NCBI GenBank assembly: GCA_937890835.1
Contig: CALADF010000047.1
Span: 1-53,986 of the forward strand
Reading direction: 5' to 3'
Length of the DNA: 53,986 nt
Origin: an uncultured bacterium
GTDB taxonomy: Bacteria; Actinomycetota; Coriobacteriia; Coriobacteriales; Eggerthellaceae
Below are positions 1 to 7,649 of this stretch, one piece after another; positions within the stretch are counted from its first letter, which is position 1, and every line of letters begins with the position of its first letter. The notes beneath the pieces were generated by a model, which saw only the letters and a list, made by a program, of their open reading frames with translations, did no database searches and was not told where the DNA came from. The position numbers and the translations under genes are program-made.

Positions 1-56
1 ACGGGTGATCAGGGATTACGGGGCCGCTTTGGACACACTTTTTGAAACATAACCCT

Positions 57-245
57 GTTTTTGGGCTAATTTGGGCTAAAATGCCCTCCTTTGGCCCTTG
101 CCCGAACCTCTACGTCGGCACTTTTTTCCGCCGTCGAAGCGCCCTTCGAGATGAGGTTATGGGCTAATTTTGGGCTAAAATACAATGAAACAATCTGCAA
201 CCTGGGGAAACCCCATGAAACGCCAGGGCCATTAGCCCAAAAACG
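57..245. repeat. Arm-type repeat cluster near the left edge
   Basis: GGGCTAA-containing units sit at 57-82 and 157-180, and one copy is inverted at 231-242. The second block, TTATGGGCTAATTTTGGGC, is closely matched at 7334-7368 beside the truncated integrase. Short AT-rich repeats of this kind near an attachment site are typical arm-binding sites of phage-like tyrosine recombinases; that role is inferred. The 12-mer TGAAACAATCTG also occurs at both ends (185-196 and 7442-7453). I see no convincing gene in 1-470. Confidence 0.5.
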
Positions 246-473
246 GGCCGATCGGCGATCCAGCGATTCCACATTGCGAACACAAAGTTTCACGTCCTCC
301 TTCTTTCGCGGAGAAATTCTCCCGTGCCCCTCCGATGGGGCGAATAGAACCGAATAGAACCGAAAAACGCCCCTCTCGTTTGCCGCTCACCCGCCCATTC
401 CCAATAATCTAGCCAGGCATCGATTAGGAGATGTCTCTTTTCGGAAAGCACGAAGACAGAGAAACGAGCGAGC

Positions 474-717
474 ATGGAGACAAGAAAGACCGGCGGCACC
501 AACGATCGGCAGGACCTGCTTGCCGAGATGCTCGGCGTCATGACGCGACTCCGGGCCGCCGAGGAGCCGTCCCCCGCCGATGCCGAGCCGCGCCGCGATG
601 CGGGTTCCAAGGGGCCCGCGGGCGAGGAGTGGCTCTCTGTACAGGCGGCGTGCGACTACGTGCACGTCTCGTGCACAACCATGTACAGGCTCGTCAGGGA
701 GGGCAAGCTACCGTCCC
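474..717 (+). pseudogene. Excisionase-like HTH gene, 3' end replaced by IS sequence
   Basis: Residues 1-80 read as a small DNA-binding protein. After an acidic/Ala-rich lead there is a winged-helix/excisionase-type segment (W-L-S-V-x-A-A-C-D-Y ... M-Y-R-L-V-R-E-G-K-L-P), the usual layout of Xis or AlpA-like factors that steer a tyrosine integrase. Just after G-K-L-P-S-R-R the frame runs without a stop into IS3 OrfA sequence (L-G-P-N-S-N-T-V), so the reading frame continues to 929 as a chimera. The native C-terminus is lost. The ATG at 474 has only a weak ribosome site. It sits at the left of the same decayed element whose integrase is at 6847-7214. Confidence 0.5.
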
Positions 718-1396
718 GCCGCGAGCTCGGCCCGAACTCCAATACCGTGAACATGCGGGTCGCCAAGCGGCGGCACGAGCTGTCGGGCGAGCCCGACCCG
801 AAGGCTGGCGGCGCCGAGCTGCGCGAGGCGCGCAAGCGCATCCGCGAGCCCGAGGCGGAGAACGCCCTCCCGGAAAAAGCCGCCGCCTTCTTCGCCGAAG
901 ACCAGGCGCGACCGCGCGCTGCCGCCTGATGGCGGCGGAGAAGGCGGATTTCCCCGCGAAGACGATGGCGCGCCTGCTCGGCGTGAGCCAGTCGGGCTTC
1001 TACGACTGGCTGCGGCGGGAGCCGCCCGGCGACCCGTGGGCGGAGGAGAGGTCGGCCGTCGAGCGCTGCCGGCCCGGGTCCGACCGGCGTTTCGGCGCGC
1101 CGGCGCCGACCACCGTGCCCGGCGGCGACATCACGTACCTGCGCACGGGCCGGGGCTGGCTCTACCTGGCCGCCGTCATCGACCTGTGCACGCGCATGGT
1201 GGTCGGCTACATCGAGGGCTTCCACAACCGGGCCCGCCCGCACCTGACGATCGGCTACCAGACGCCGGCCGGCAAGACGGAGGCGTTCATGGAGCGGTGC
1301 GACGCGGCCTTCGCCGAGCCCGCCACGGGCTCCGACGGCATGTCGCTCGCCGCATGATCCCTGCCGATTCCGTGTCCGAAATCTTGAAACAGATCA
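715..1396 (+). mobile_element. IS3-family element remnant (copy A), internally deleted
   Basis: From about 715 the sequence encodes the end of an IS3-type OrfA (E-L-R-E-A-R-K-R-I-R ... A-A-A-F-F-A) and then, in another frame from 929, OrfB pieces. These are A-R-L-L-G-V-S-Q-S-G-F-Y-D-W-L, then part of the DDE core (I-T-Y-L-R-T-G-R-G-W-L-Y-L-A-A-V-I-D), then a jump to the C-terminal motif F-H-N-R-A-R-P-H. Large stretches of the catalytic domain are missing, so it is dead. The right end is an inverted repeat ending TGAAACAGATCA at 1396, identical to the inner end of copy B at 6416. The left end has been lost into the excisionase gene. Confidence 0.8.
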
Positions 1397-1400
1397 ATCT

Positions 1401-1898
1401 CTAGGCGGCTGCGGCCGCAGCGGCGGGGTCGAAGCCCGTTGCCTTGGCGGCGACCTTCATGCAGGGGCCGAGCGTGAGCAAGATGGCCAGGAAGCCGAAG
1501 CCGAGCGCGCCGGGCCAGATCATGGCGAAGAATCCCGTGACGGCACCCATGCCGCCGGGCGTTGCGATGTTGTTGACGAACGACACCGTGAAGGCGATGC
1601 AGGTAATGAGCAGCACGGCCGTCACGACGCACTGGATAAGGTAGGCGACCGGGCCGCTCGCGCCCATCCGCGCCGCCAGGGTGCCGCCCCAGGCGACGGC
1701 GGGCACGAGATCGCCGAAGGGATAGGCTATGCAGAAGCTCAGCACGAAGCTCTGGACGAAGCCTATGGGATTGAGCAGCCCCTGGGCGTCGGTGGCTCCC
1801 TCGATGATGAGGGGGATGGCGATGCTGAGCACGGCGCACATGATCGCGCACATCAGGATGTTCATCATCCTTCCGAATCCTTGGGGTCCTTTGAACAT
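1401..1898 (-). CDS. Four-helix integral membrane protein of the molybdoenzyme operon
   Basis: 165 aa from the ATG at 1898, which has a strong site (AAAGGAGGGAACC). Four hydrophobic segments (about residues 10-32, 45-65, 80-108 and 115-140) make it a small inner-membrane protein. The paired-helix layout resembles DUF2798-type proteins, like the one at 11078-11593; the similarity is by eye. It is the last gene of the operon behind the zinc-ribbon protein, on the same strand with short spacing. It may anchor the complex or export the product, but nothing proves this. The C-terminus is an Ala run, and the stop codon lies only 5 bp from the inner end of the IS remnant at 1396, so the original tail may have been cut. 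Confidence 0.7.
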   Translation of the reverse strand: MFKGPQGFGRMMNILMCAIMCAVLSIAIPLIIEGATDAQGLLNPIGFVQSFVLSFCIAYPFGDLVPAVAWGGTLAARMGASGPVAYLIQCVVTAVLLITCIAFTVSFVNNIATPGGMGAVTGFFAMIWPGALGFGFLAILLTLGPCMKVAAKATGFDPAAAAAAA

Positions 1899-1912
1899 GG
1901 TTCCCTCCTTTG

Positions 1913-2143
1913 TCACGCGGGGGACGAGGCAGTCGCGTCGTCCCCCGCCTCGGCTTGCCCGTCCCCGAGCGTCCCTCGCCTGACTCCCAGCGGCTCGCCG
2001 GGCACGAGGGAGAGGCCGCAGGCCGGGCAGGCGGCGGCGCCGGCCTCGACCGGGCCGCCGCAGGCTGGGCAGCGAAAGGGAGGCAGGATTCGGTCGGGCT
2101 TCTTGCCGCACCTCCCGCATCCTATGCAGGCATAGCCGCACAT
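1913..2143 (-). CDS. Small Cys-rich zinc-ribbon protein, operon partner
   Basis: 76 aa with an ATG behind GGGAGGCGAGA. It opens with a tight cysteine cluster (M-C-G-Y-A-C-I-G-C-G-R-C-G) and continues with a C-P-A-C-G ... C-P-A-C-G double-knuckle zinc ribbon around residues 25-43. The tail is acidic, polar and probably disordered. The same architecture (M-C-Y-C-C-M-N-C-G-K-C, then a zinc ribbon) is encoded at 25277-25471 next to the third molybdenum enzyme, so it looks like a conserved accessory of these cassettes. The N-terminal cluster could bind a metal or Fe-S centre and the ribbon zinc; whether it acts in cofactor insertion, as a chaperone or in electron transfer is unknown. Confidence 0.75.
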   Translation of the reverse strand: MCGYACIGCGRCGKKPDRILPPFRCPACGGPVEAGAAACPACGLSLVPGEPLGVRRGTLGDGQAEAGDDATASSPA

Positions 2144-2165
2144 TCTCGCCTCCCTCCCCCGTCTG

Positions 2166-2501
2166 CTAGTTGGGCATCCAGAGGACCTGGCGCGGCTTGG
2201 TCTTGAAGTCCTCCACCAGATCGTCGATGCGGCCGAACTTCATGACCTGTGCCAGGCAATGGTGCACGCAGGCCGGCTGCTGGTGGTTGGTGACCCGCTG
2301 GGCGCACAGGTCGCAGCGGTTAGAGGGCGTGGGGATGTAGTTCCAGTTCCACTGGCCGTCGCCGTACTCGAACGGGCCGTCCTCGAAGACCCGGATGCCG
2401 CGCGCCTCGGGCGGGAAGTCGTGGGCTTCCTCGCAGGCCACCTCGCAGGAATGGCAGTTGGTGCAGTACTCGTAGTCGATGAGGAGTCCGTACTGGCTCA
2501 T
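2166..2501 (-). CDS. 4Fe-4S electron-transfer subunit (two-cluster, DmsB-like half size)
   Basis: About 111 aa. Two cluster motifs are visible: C-T-N-C-H-S-C-E-V-A-C near residues 13-23, and C-D-L-C ... C-V-H-H-C near 68-86. That gives two [4Fe-4S] centres rather than the four of full DmsB. The start is taken at the inner ATG (2501) because AAAGG lies about 9 bases ahead of it, whereas an ATG at 2510 abuts that site. It lies directly downstream of the molybdenum subunit with a 14-base gap, which implies a 1:1 partner passing electrons to the bis-MGD enzyme. No signal peptide or membrane segment is seen, so the complex should be cytoplasmic. Confidence 0.9.
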   Translation of the reverse strand: MSQYGLLIDYEYCTNCHSCEVACEEAHDFPPEARGIRVFEDGPFEYGDGQWNWNYIPTPSNRCDLCAQRVTNHQQPACVHHCLAQVMKFGRIDDLVEDFKTKPRQVLWMPN

Positions 2502-2515
2502 GGTTCCCATCCTTT

Positions 2516-4921
2516 CTAGCAGGCCGCCGGATCGAGCGACGGGTCATCGATGCGGAAGAAGTTGTCGGTGTGGTCGAGGGGCTTGCCGTCGGCGCCCTCC
2601 AGGCCATAGCGGTCGGCCTCGACGAGGTCTTCCTCGCTCGCCTTGGAGATCTTGACGAGGGTGGTTCTGAACGGCGCGCCGAATCCCAGCTTGCCCATGC
2701 GGGAGTGGGGGATCAGAGTGTTGATGTTGGACTTCCATACGCCGTAGAGGTGTGGGGCCTCCGCGTCTTCCTCGGGGAACCACCAGCCGTGCTGGGCCTG
2801 GATGTAGCCCTCCTTGATGATGGGGGTGATCTTCGCCCTGAGGAAGCACACGCCCCAGGGATTCTCGATGCGCACCCAGTCGCCTTCCTTGATGCCGTGC
2901 TCGTCGGCGTCGACGGGGTTCAGCTCCACGAGCGGGTCGGGGCACAGGTCGCGCAGCTTCTCGATCTGACGGCCCTCGGAGTGGAAGTAGCCTATCTCGC
3001 GTGCGCCGGTCATCATGGTCAGCGGATAGTCCTTCGCCAGGTCGGGAGTGGAGACGGGCGTGGTGGGAGCCTCGAAGTAGTAGGGCAGGGGATCCTCGCC
3101 GACCGCCTCGAACATGGGGCTGTAGAGCTGGATGCGGCCCGTGGAGGTGTTGAATCCCTTGGCACCGTCTGGCCGCAGCTTGCCGGTTTCGTACTTGCGA
3201 TAGGAGACGTCGCGCTGGATTACCACCTTCTTCTGGACCTCGTCGTAGTCGAAGTCGTAGGCGCGCATCATGGCGATGTCGTAGAACTCCTTGAAGTCCT
3301 TCTCGCGGTTCTCCCAGGCCTCGGGGTTGAGGGCCAGGCCGAGGATGCGGTAGAGCTCCCACTCAGGCACGGCCTCGCCGCACTTAACGCACTTGTTGAG
3401 CGCGCCGACGTAGTTGGGCGAGCCGCCGTAGTGGGTGGGGACGATGGTCTCCATCTCAAGGGAGGAGGCGAGCGGCAGCACCACGTCGCAGCAGCCCTGG
3501 ATGGTGGGGGTCATCCACGTGTCGGTGGCGAAGCTGAAGTCGACCTTGCGCAGGGCGTCGTACCAACGCTTGGGCTGGGCCGAGCAGGTGGGGGCGATGA
3601 GGTTGGTCTCGCCCAGCCAGCAGAAGTGGATGGCATAGGGCTTGCCCGTCTCGAGCGCGTCGAGCTGGCGGTCGGCCTGCGACATCTTGAGGCCGCCGGT
3701 GTAGAAGGGGAACTCCTCGCGGCCGATGATGGCGTCCTTGAGCTCCTGCTTCATCTCGGGCCAGCCGACCGAGTCGATGTCCTCCTGCATGCCGCCGTCG
3801 CCGGCGGTCATGTCGACGAGCACCTGGCCGCCCGGCACGTCCATGTTGCCGGTGATGGACATGAGCGCAAGGATGGCCTGGCCCGCCTGGGCCCCGTTGG
3901 GGCTCTGGTCGATGGAGACGCCCCAGGCGATGGAGGCCGGCTTGGCGTTGGCGTAGAGCCGGGCCGCGCGGTAGATCTGCTCGGCCGGCACGCAGCAGAT
4001 CTCAGCTGCCTTCTCGGGCGGCATCTCGGCCACGCGTTCGGCCAGCTGGTCGAACCCGAAGCACCAGCGATCCACGAAGTCCTGGTCGTAGAGGTTCTCG
4101 CTGATGATGACGTTGAGCATAGCCATGGCCAGCGCCGCGTCGGTGCCGGGGCGCAGCTGCACGTTCAAGATGGCGCGCGAGCCGGTCCAGGTGATGCGGG
4201 GGTTGATGTTGATGAGCTTGGCCCCGCGCTTCATCAGGTCGATGATGGAATGACCGAAGAGGCCGTCGGGGCTGGAGTAGATGGGCTCCTTGCCCCACTG
4301 GATGATGATCTCGGGGATCTGGTAGGCCGGATCGTCATAGCCGCCCGGCAGGCCGCCTGCGTAGTCGATCTCGGGGTAGGAGGAGCCCAGGACGTCCATG
4401 GTGATGGAGACGCGCGGGCCGTAGCACGAGAAGCCGCTCAGCGGATAGCAGCCGTTGGGCGTGCCGAGCACGCGGTGGGCTCCCGTCGCGCCGATGTTGC
4501 CCTGGCGCCCCGTGCCCATGAAGGCGACCATGGACTCGACGCCATAGTTCTCCTTCACCTCGTCGTAGTTCTTCTTAATGATGGCGATGGCCTCATCCCA
4601 GCTGCAGCGCTCCCACTTGTCCTTGCCGCGGTTGGCGCGGTCGCGCTTCATGGGATAGATGATGCGGTCGGGATGGTACAGGAAGTCCTTCATGGTCAGG
4701 CAGCGCACGCACAGGCGGCCCTTGGTCACCGGGTGGTTCTCATCGCCCTCCACCTTGACGACCTCGCCGTCCTTGACGTAGACCTTCAGGCCGCAGCCCA
4801 CCGGATGGCAGCCCGGGGCCGACCACACGCAGGTGCGGGTCACCGTGCAGCCGTCCTCCTCGTAGCGCCAGGGCTTTCCCACGTCGTCGCGCATCTCCAC
4901 GGCAGCATCATTGAATTCCAT
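2516..4921 (-). CDS. Molybdopterin (bis-MGD) oxidoreductase, catechol-dehydroxylase/transhydroxylase-like
   Basis: 801 aa from the ATG at 4921 (site GACAGGAGGAGACC). The N-terminus holds a 4Fe-4S region with cysteines at about 31, 38, 43 and 71 and the context G-R-L-C-V-R-C. The core follows the DMSO-reductase superfamily, including W-x-K-E-P / R-P-G-T-D-A-A-L-A-type motifs and a C-terminal molybdopterin-binding domain with H-G-W-W-F-P. The Mo ligand is predicted to be Cys166 in F-S-C-Y-G-P-R, by alignment with the selenocysteine/cysteine position of formate dehydrogenase. There is no Tat signal. Length, the two-cluster partner and the host lineage resemble the catechol dehydroxylases and pyrogallol transhydroxylase group, so the likely chemistry is reductive removal or transfer of an aromatic hydroxyl. 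The substrate is not readable. A TetR gene lies upstream. Confidence 0.88.
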   Translation of the reverse strand: MEFNDAAVEMRDDVGKPWRYEEDGCTVTRTCVWSAPGCHPVGCGLKVYVKDGEVVKVEGDENHPVTKGRLCVRCLTMKDFLYHPDRIIYPMKRDRANRGKDKWERCSWDEAIAIIKKNYDEVKENYGVESMVAFMGTGRQGNIGATGAHRVLGTPNGCYPLSGFSCYGPRVSITMDVLGSSYPEIDYAGGLPGGYDDPAYQIPEIIIQWGKEPIYSSPDGLFGHSIIDLMKRGAKLININPRITWTGSRAILNVQLRPGTDAALAMAMLNVIISENLYDQDFVDRWCFGFDQLAERVAEMPPEKAAEICCVPAEQIYRAARLYANAKPASIAWGVSIDQSPNGAQAGQAILALMSITGNMDVPGGQVLVDMTAGDGGMQEDIDSVGWPEMKQELKDAIIGREEFPFYTGGLKMSQADRQLDALETGKPYAIHFCWLGETNLIAPTCSAQPKRWYDALRKVDFSFATDTWMTPTIQGCCDVVLPLASSLEMETIVPTHYGGSPNYVGALNKCVKCGEAVPEWELYRILGLALNPEAWENREKDFKEFYDIAMMRAYDFDYDEVQKKVVIQRDVSYRKYETGKLRPDGAKGFNTSTGRIQLYSPMFEAVGEDPLPYYFEAPTTPVSTPDLAKDYPLTMMTGAREIGYFHSEGRQIEKLRDLCPDPLVELNPVDADEHGIKEGDWVRIENPWGVCFLRAKITPIIKEGYIQAQHGWWFPEEDAEAPHLYGVWKSNINTLIPHSRMGKLGFGAPFRTTLVKISKASEEDLVEADRYGLEGADGKPLDHTDNFFRIDDPSLDPAAC

Positions 4922-5044
4922 GGTCTCCTCCTGTCTCAGATGATGCCTTTCCTGCCGATCCGCAGGGCCCGGCGTACGCTGGGGCGAACCCGGCGGATCT
5001 CTTGGGGCCTATTATTCAGGGCAGGTGAGGGGACAGAAAGACTG

Positions 5045-5090
5045 CAGAACCCGCGCTCTGTTCCATGTTTGGATCAGAGCGCGGGTTCTG
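5045..5090 (-). terminator. 16-bp perfect hairpin between tetR and the molybdoenzyme gene
   Basis: CAGAACCCGCGCTCTG and its exact complement are separated by 14 bases, directly downstream of the regulator's stop codon. On the minus strand only a poor T run follows. It fits a terminator for the regulator. Because it lies between the TetR gene and the enzyme start (4921), it could also hold an operator. Confidence 0.6.
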
Positions 5091-5106
5091 TTCCATGGGG
5101 GCAGGG

Positions 5107-5724
5107 CTAGTAGCCCGCGACGAGGGTGGAGAGGGGGAAGGCGATGGAGGCGTCCGAGGGCTTGTCTTCGATGTCGAGGGCCTCGAAGAGGTCTTTCGGC
5201 ACGGCGGAGAGGAAGGCGTCGATGTACTCCTCTGACTGGTCGGGGTGCGGATCGGACTGCCATTCCTTTATGCACTCGATGCTCATCTTGGCGAAGGCCT
5301 TGATCTGAAACTCCACGCGTCCGTCAGGCTCGCGGCCGGTGGCTGCGGCGTACTGCTCGCAATAGTGCTCCACGAAGTTCTGCTCGACGGTCTTCTCCAT
5401 GAGGGTCTTGCCGAGGGCGCTCGATCCGTTCATCTGGAAGAAGCGCTTGATGAAGCGGCGGTTGCCCGCCACGAAGGAGAACAGGCGGCGATGGCCCGTC
5501 TTCCATCCGCAGGTCACGCCTATCTGGCGCACCGAGTGCCAGGCGCCCTCCTCCATGAACCAGATGGCAGCCTGGTACTTATCGCTGAAGTTGCGGTAGA
5601 AAGTCTGGCGGGACACGCCGGCGTGGGCGCAGATGTCGACGGTGCGTATCTCCTCGAGCGAGCGCTCCGCCATGAGCTCATCCATGGCTCTGATGATGGC
5701 GATTTTGTTCTCCAACGATCCCAT
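5107..5724 (-). CDS. TetR-family transcriptional regulator
   Basis: 205 aa. The N-terminal helix-turn-helix is clear (R-T-V-D-I-C-A-H-A-G-V-S-R-Q-T-F-Y-R-N-F, about residues 27-46), followed by an all-helical ligand/dimer domain. The start is taken at the ATG at 5724 because AAGGGGG precedes it; longer versions (to 5853) would begin inside the hairpin at 5811-5862 that ends the gene behind it. It lies upstream of and on the same strand as the molybdenum enzyme, so it is the likely substrate-responsive repressor of the operon. The effector is unknown. Confidence 0.88.
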   Translation of the reverse strand: MGSLENKIAIIRAMDELMAERSLEEIRTVDICAHAGVSRQTFYRNFSDKYQAAIWFMEEGAWHSVRQIGVTCGWKTGHRRLFSFVAGNRRFIKRFFQMNGSSALGKTLMEKTVEQNFVEHYCEQYAAATGREPDGRVEFQIKAFAKMSIECIKEWQSDPHPDQSEEYIDAFLSAVPKDLFEALDIEDKPSDASIAFPLSTLVAGY

Positions 5725-5810
5725 GTTGGCCCCCTTGCTGCCGCCGTGCGTCGGAAAACCCTCCTCCATGTGAATTCTAGCAGTTTCTTCGGCGAATGCG
5801 CGCAGGGTCT

Positions 5811-5862
5811 GCGGGGCAGTTGTCGCAGGAGGAGGGGCATCGCCCTCCGACAACTGCCCCGC
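5811..5862 (-). terminator. 14-bp inverted repeat behind the hydrolase pseudogene
   Basis: GCGGGGCAGTTGTC and its perfect complement flank a 24-base loop, starting 8 bases after the stop of the broken hydrolase gene (minus strand). No T tract follows, so it is a hairpin of terminator type rather than a textbook intrinsic terminator. Confidence 0.5.
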
Positions 5863-5869
5863 GCGGGCG

Positions 5870-6415
5870 CTATAGGGCGGCAGGTACCTTCACCACCGCG
5901 CCGCCGTCCAAGGCGACGGAATCGAGGGGATAGGCGTGGATGGCCGGGTCCTCATAGGTGTTGTAGTAGTAGGTGCAGGTGCGGTCGGAGTAGCAGCTGG
6001 TGTAGAGGGTGTGCTCGTAGTCGCCATCGGACACCTTGGCCGCGCCGAGGGCCATGGCCACGCCGCCGAGGGTGTGGAACAGGCGGCTGACGTTGGCGTC
6101 CTCGCCCTCCTGGGCCGGGCAGTTGGCGTTGAGTTAGGCCGCGCGGACGAAGCGGGACGGCGAGTAGTAGTCGCCGGGGATGCCGCGCATGCCGGCGCCG
6201 GACCCGTAGGGGGAAAGCGTCGCCTCGCGCCAGTGGGCGTCGGCGGGGAAGTCCAGCGTGCAGGCCAGGTAGCTGCGGACGTTCTCGCGGTGGTAGGCGA
6301 AGGTGGGCTGGTTGGCCAGCACGTCCAGCTCGTCGTGGTAGAAGTGCATCCCGTCGGCCTGGTACTCAACCACGATGGAGTGGTTCTTGTCGGCGATGAA
6401 CCAGTGGAGCAGGGC
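5870..6415 (-). pseudogene. Choloylglycine hydrolase (bile salt hydrolase/penicillin acylase) family, 5'-truncated with internal stop
   Basis: The C-terminal half of a linear-amide C-N hydrolase can be read on the minus strand. It begins A-D-K-N-H-S-I-V-V-E-Y, continues with N-Q-P-T-F-A-Y-H and G-D-Y-Y-S-P-S-R-F-V-R-A-A, and ends in the family's Y-T-S-C-Y-S-D-R-T-C-T-Y-Y-Y block. It is broken twice. The 5' half, including the nucleophile Cys, is missing where the IS remnant begins at 6416, and a TAA stop at about 6134 follows F-V-R-A-A, where relatives usually continue with Tyr. Members deconjugate bile acids or cleave acylated amides; this copy cannot. Bile-salt versus penicillin-V specificity cannot be told without the N-terminus. 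Confidence 0.8.
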
Positions 6416-6846
6416 TGATCTGTTTCAAGATTTCGGACATGGAACCGGCAGGGATCGTGCGGCGAGCGGCATGCCGTCGGAGCCCGCGGCGGGCTCGGCG
6501 AAGGCCGCGTCGCACCGCCCCATGAACGCCTCCGTCCTGCCGGCCGGCGCATGGCGGCCGATCGTCGAGTGCGGGCGGCTCCCGCCGCAGCCAGTCGCAG
6601 AAGCCCGACCGGCTTGCGCCGCCGCCTGGCGGCCCGCATGTTCACGGTCTTGGAGTTCGGGCCGAGCCCGCGGCGGCACTCGGCGATCGGCCCGCCCGAC
6701 GGGACGACGTGGTCGGCGGTCTCCCGCCCGAGCTCGTCGGCGTGCTTGGTCGCCGGGCTCTGTCCCATGGGGCCCCTCTTTCTCGGATGCCGAAATTCTG
6801 CACGCCCTCCCTCGGGCGTTCGCGTCCGAAAAAAGAGTACAGATCA
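6416..6846 (-). mobile_element. IS3-family element remnant (copy B), both termini present
   Basis: The ends match as inverted repeats, TGATCTGT, seven variable bases, then TTTCGGAC. The left end (6416) is the 3' end of the element, the right end (6846) its 5' end. Inside, an OrfA start (M-G-Q-S-P-A-T-K-H-A-D-E-L) is followed by a large deletion and then by the C-terminal OrfB end also seen in copy A. It is only about 430 bp and cannot transpose. Copies A and B are inverted with their 3' ends both facing the operon between them. No target duplication is visible. It interrupts the integrase gene at about codon 123. Confidence 0.8.
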
Positions 6847-7214
6847 GTGAAGGTGTCGAGGTCCTGCAGGCGGTACGCCCCGAAAAACGAGGATATCCAC
6901 TTGATCTCGTAGGACTCCCTGTTCCACGCGAGCGGGCTCCTGAACTCGTGTTCGCGCTCCTCGTGGAACCGGGCGGCGTAGTCTCCGACGGTAATGTCGC
7001 TCGGCTTTATGGCGGAGGGGTCCATGAGCTCGGCGTGGTAGTCCATCAGCGCCTTGGCCGCCTCCGACTTGGTGTCGTGGACGGTGCGGCTGGGCGACTT
7101 CCTGTACTTGCCCGTCACGGGGTCCTTGCCGAGCGATACCCTGATGCGCCAGGTGTTCTTCTTGCCCGTCTTCTCGATCGACCCTATGCCGGATAATGAG
7201 CTTCTTCCTGACAT
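6847..7214 (-). pseudogene. int: Phage-type tyrosine integrase, N-terminal fragment
   Basis: About 122 codons remain. There is an AP2-like arm-binding N-terminus (S-I-E-K-T-G-K-K-N-T-W-R-I-R-V with G-K-Y-R-K-S-P-S-R-T) and the first part of the SAM-like core-binding domain (I-T-V-G-D-Y-A-A-R-F-H-E-E-R). The catalytic domain with R-H-R-Y is gone, cut by IS copy B. The ATG at 7214 follows AAAGGGCAGACG. It reads away from the tRNA-derived attachment site at 7471-7515, with arm-type repeats between, as expected for the recombination module of an integrative element. It is now inactive. Confidence 0.85.
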
Positions 7215-7333
7215 CGTCTGCCCTTTCCCTTCTCGTCTTCATGGGAAAGAGGACCGCCGTTCGAGACACCCCTTGTCAAGCGTCTGATACGGTCTTCTTT
7301 TCCCGTCTTCGGTCACAGTACGCAAACGCACTG

Positions 7334-7368
7334 TTATGGGCAAATTTGGGCTAATTTTGGGCGAAAAT
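7334..7368. repeat. Arm-type GGGCTAA repeats beside the integrase
   Basis: Three head-to-tail GGGC(A/T)AAATTT-like units lie here, closely similar to the blocks at 57-82 and 157-180. Their place between the integrase start and the tRNA fragment suggests integrase arm-binding sites (inferred). Confidence 0.5.
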
Positions 7369-7470
7369 GCTGAAACATCCTGAAACATCATGGGTATCAG
7401 GATTTTTTGACGGGCTTTTGACCTGCGGAAATAGGCAATCGTGAAACAATCTGACCACTGTAAAAGGATT

Positions 7471-7515
7471 CTCATAACCCGGAGGTCGTGGGTTCAAATC
7501 CAGCCCCCGCGACCA
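7471..7515 (+). tRNA. 3' half of a tRNA-Met (CAT) gene: attachment-site copy
   Basis: The sequence starts in the anticodon loop (CTCATAA, anticodon CAT) and runs through CCC of the anticodon stem, a TTCAAAT T-loop, an acceptor strand CCCCGCG, discriminator A and encoded CCA. The bases before it do not pair with it, so the 5' half is absent. The three C's after the loop resemble initiator tRNA, although initiators usually have A at position 72 where this has G. Integrative elements that enter a tRNA 3' end leave such a displaced half at one junction, with the restored tRNA gene at the other, here presumably left of the window. This copy keeps its own terminator. Confidence 0.85.
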
Positions 7516-7524
7516 AAACCTCAG

Positions 7525-7546
7525 CCCTCTTCGGAGGGTTTTTGTT
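7525..7546 (+). terminator. Intrinsic terminator after the tRNA fragment
   Basis: The hairpin CCCTC-TTCG-GAGGG is followed by TTTTTGTT. Its presence suggests the fragment is the original chromosomal 3' end of the tRNA gene, pushed aside by the inserted element. Confidence 0.85.
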
Positions 7547-7649
7547 GCATGCGTCCAGATCTCTCAGACCTGCTTTGACTCGTTGATTCACGAGGCTTTC
7601 GGCGATTATGTTCGAGCTTTAGGGCTTGCGGCAAGAGGCTGGACGACGC

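Noticed and set aside
340..362. GAATAGAACC repeated twice head to tail as a possible CRISPR or iteron
   Set aside because: Only two 10-base units with no spacers or further copies; too little to call. No CRISPR array is seen anywhere in the window.
2570..5110. Long plus-strand reading frame of 846 codons opposite the first molybdenum enzyme
   Set aside because: It is the antisense shadow of the high-GC enzyme gene: composition is Val/Gly/Leu/His-rich, there are no domains, and the real gene on the minus strand has full family motifs and a ribosome site.
5725..5853. 43-residue N-terminal extension of the TetR regulator
   Set aside because: It would start inside a hairpin that ends the neighbouring gene and lacks a ribosome site; the ATG at 5724 has AAGGGGG.
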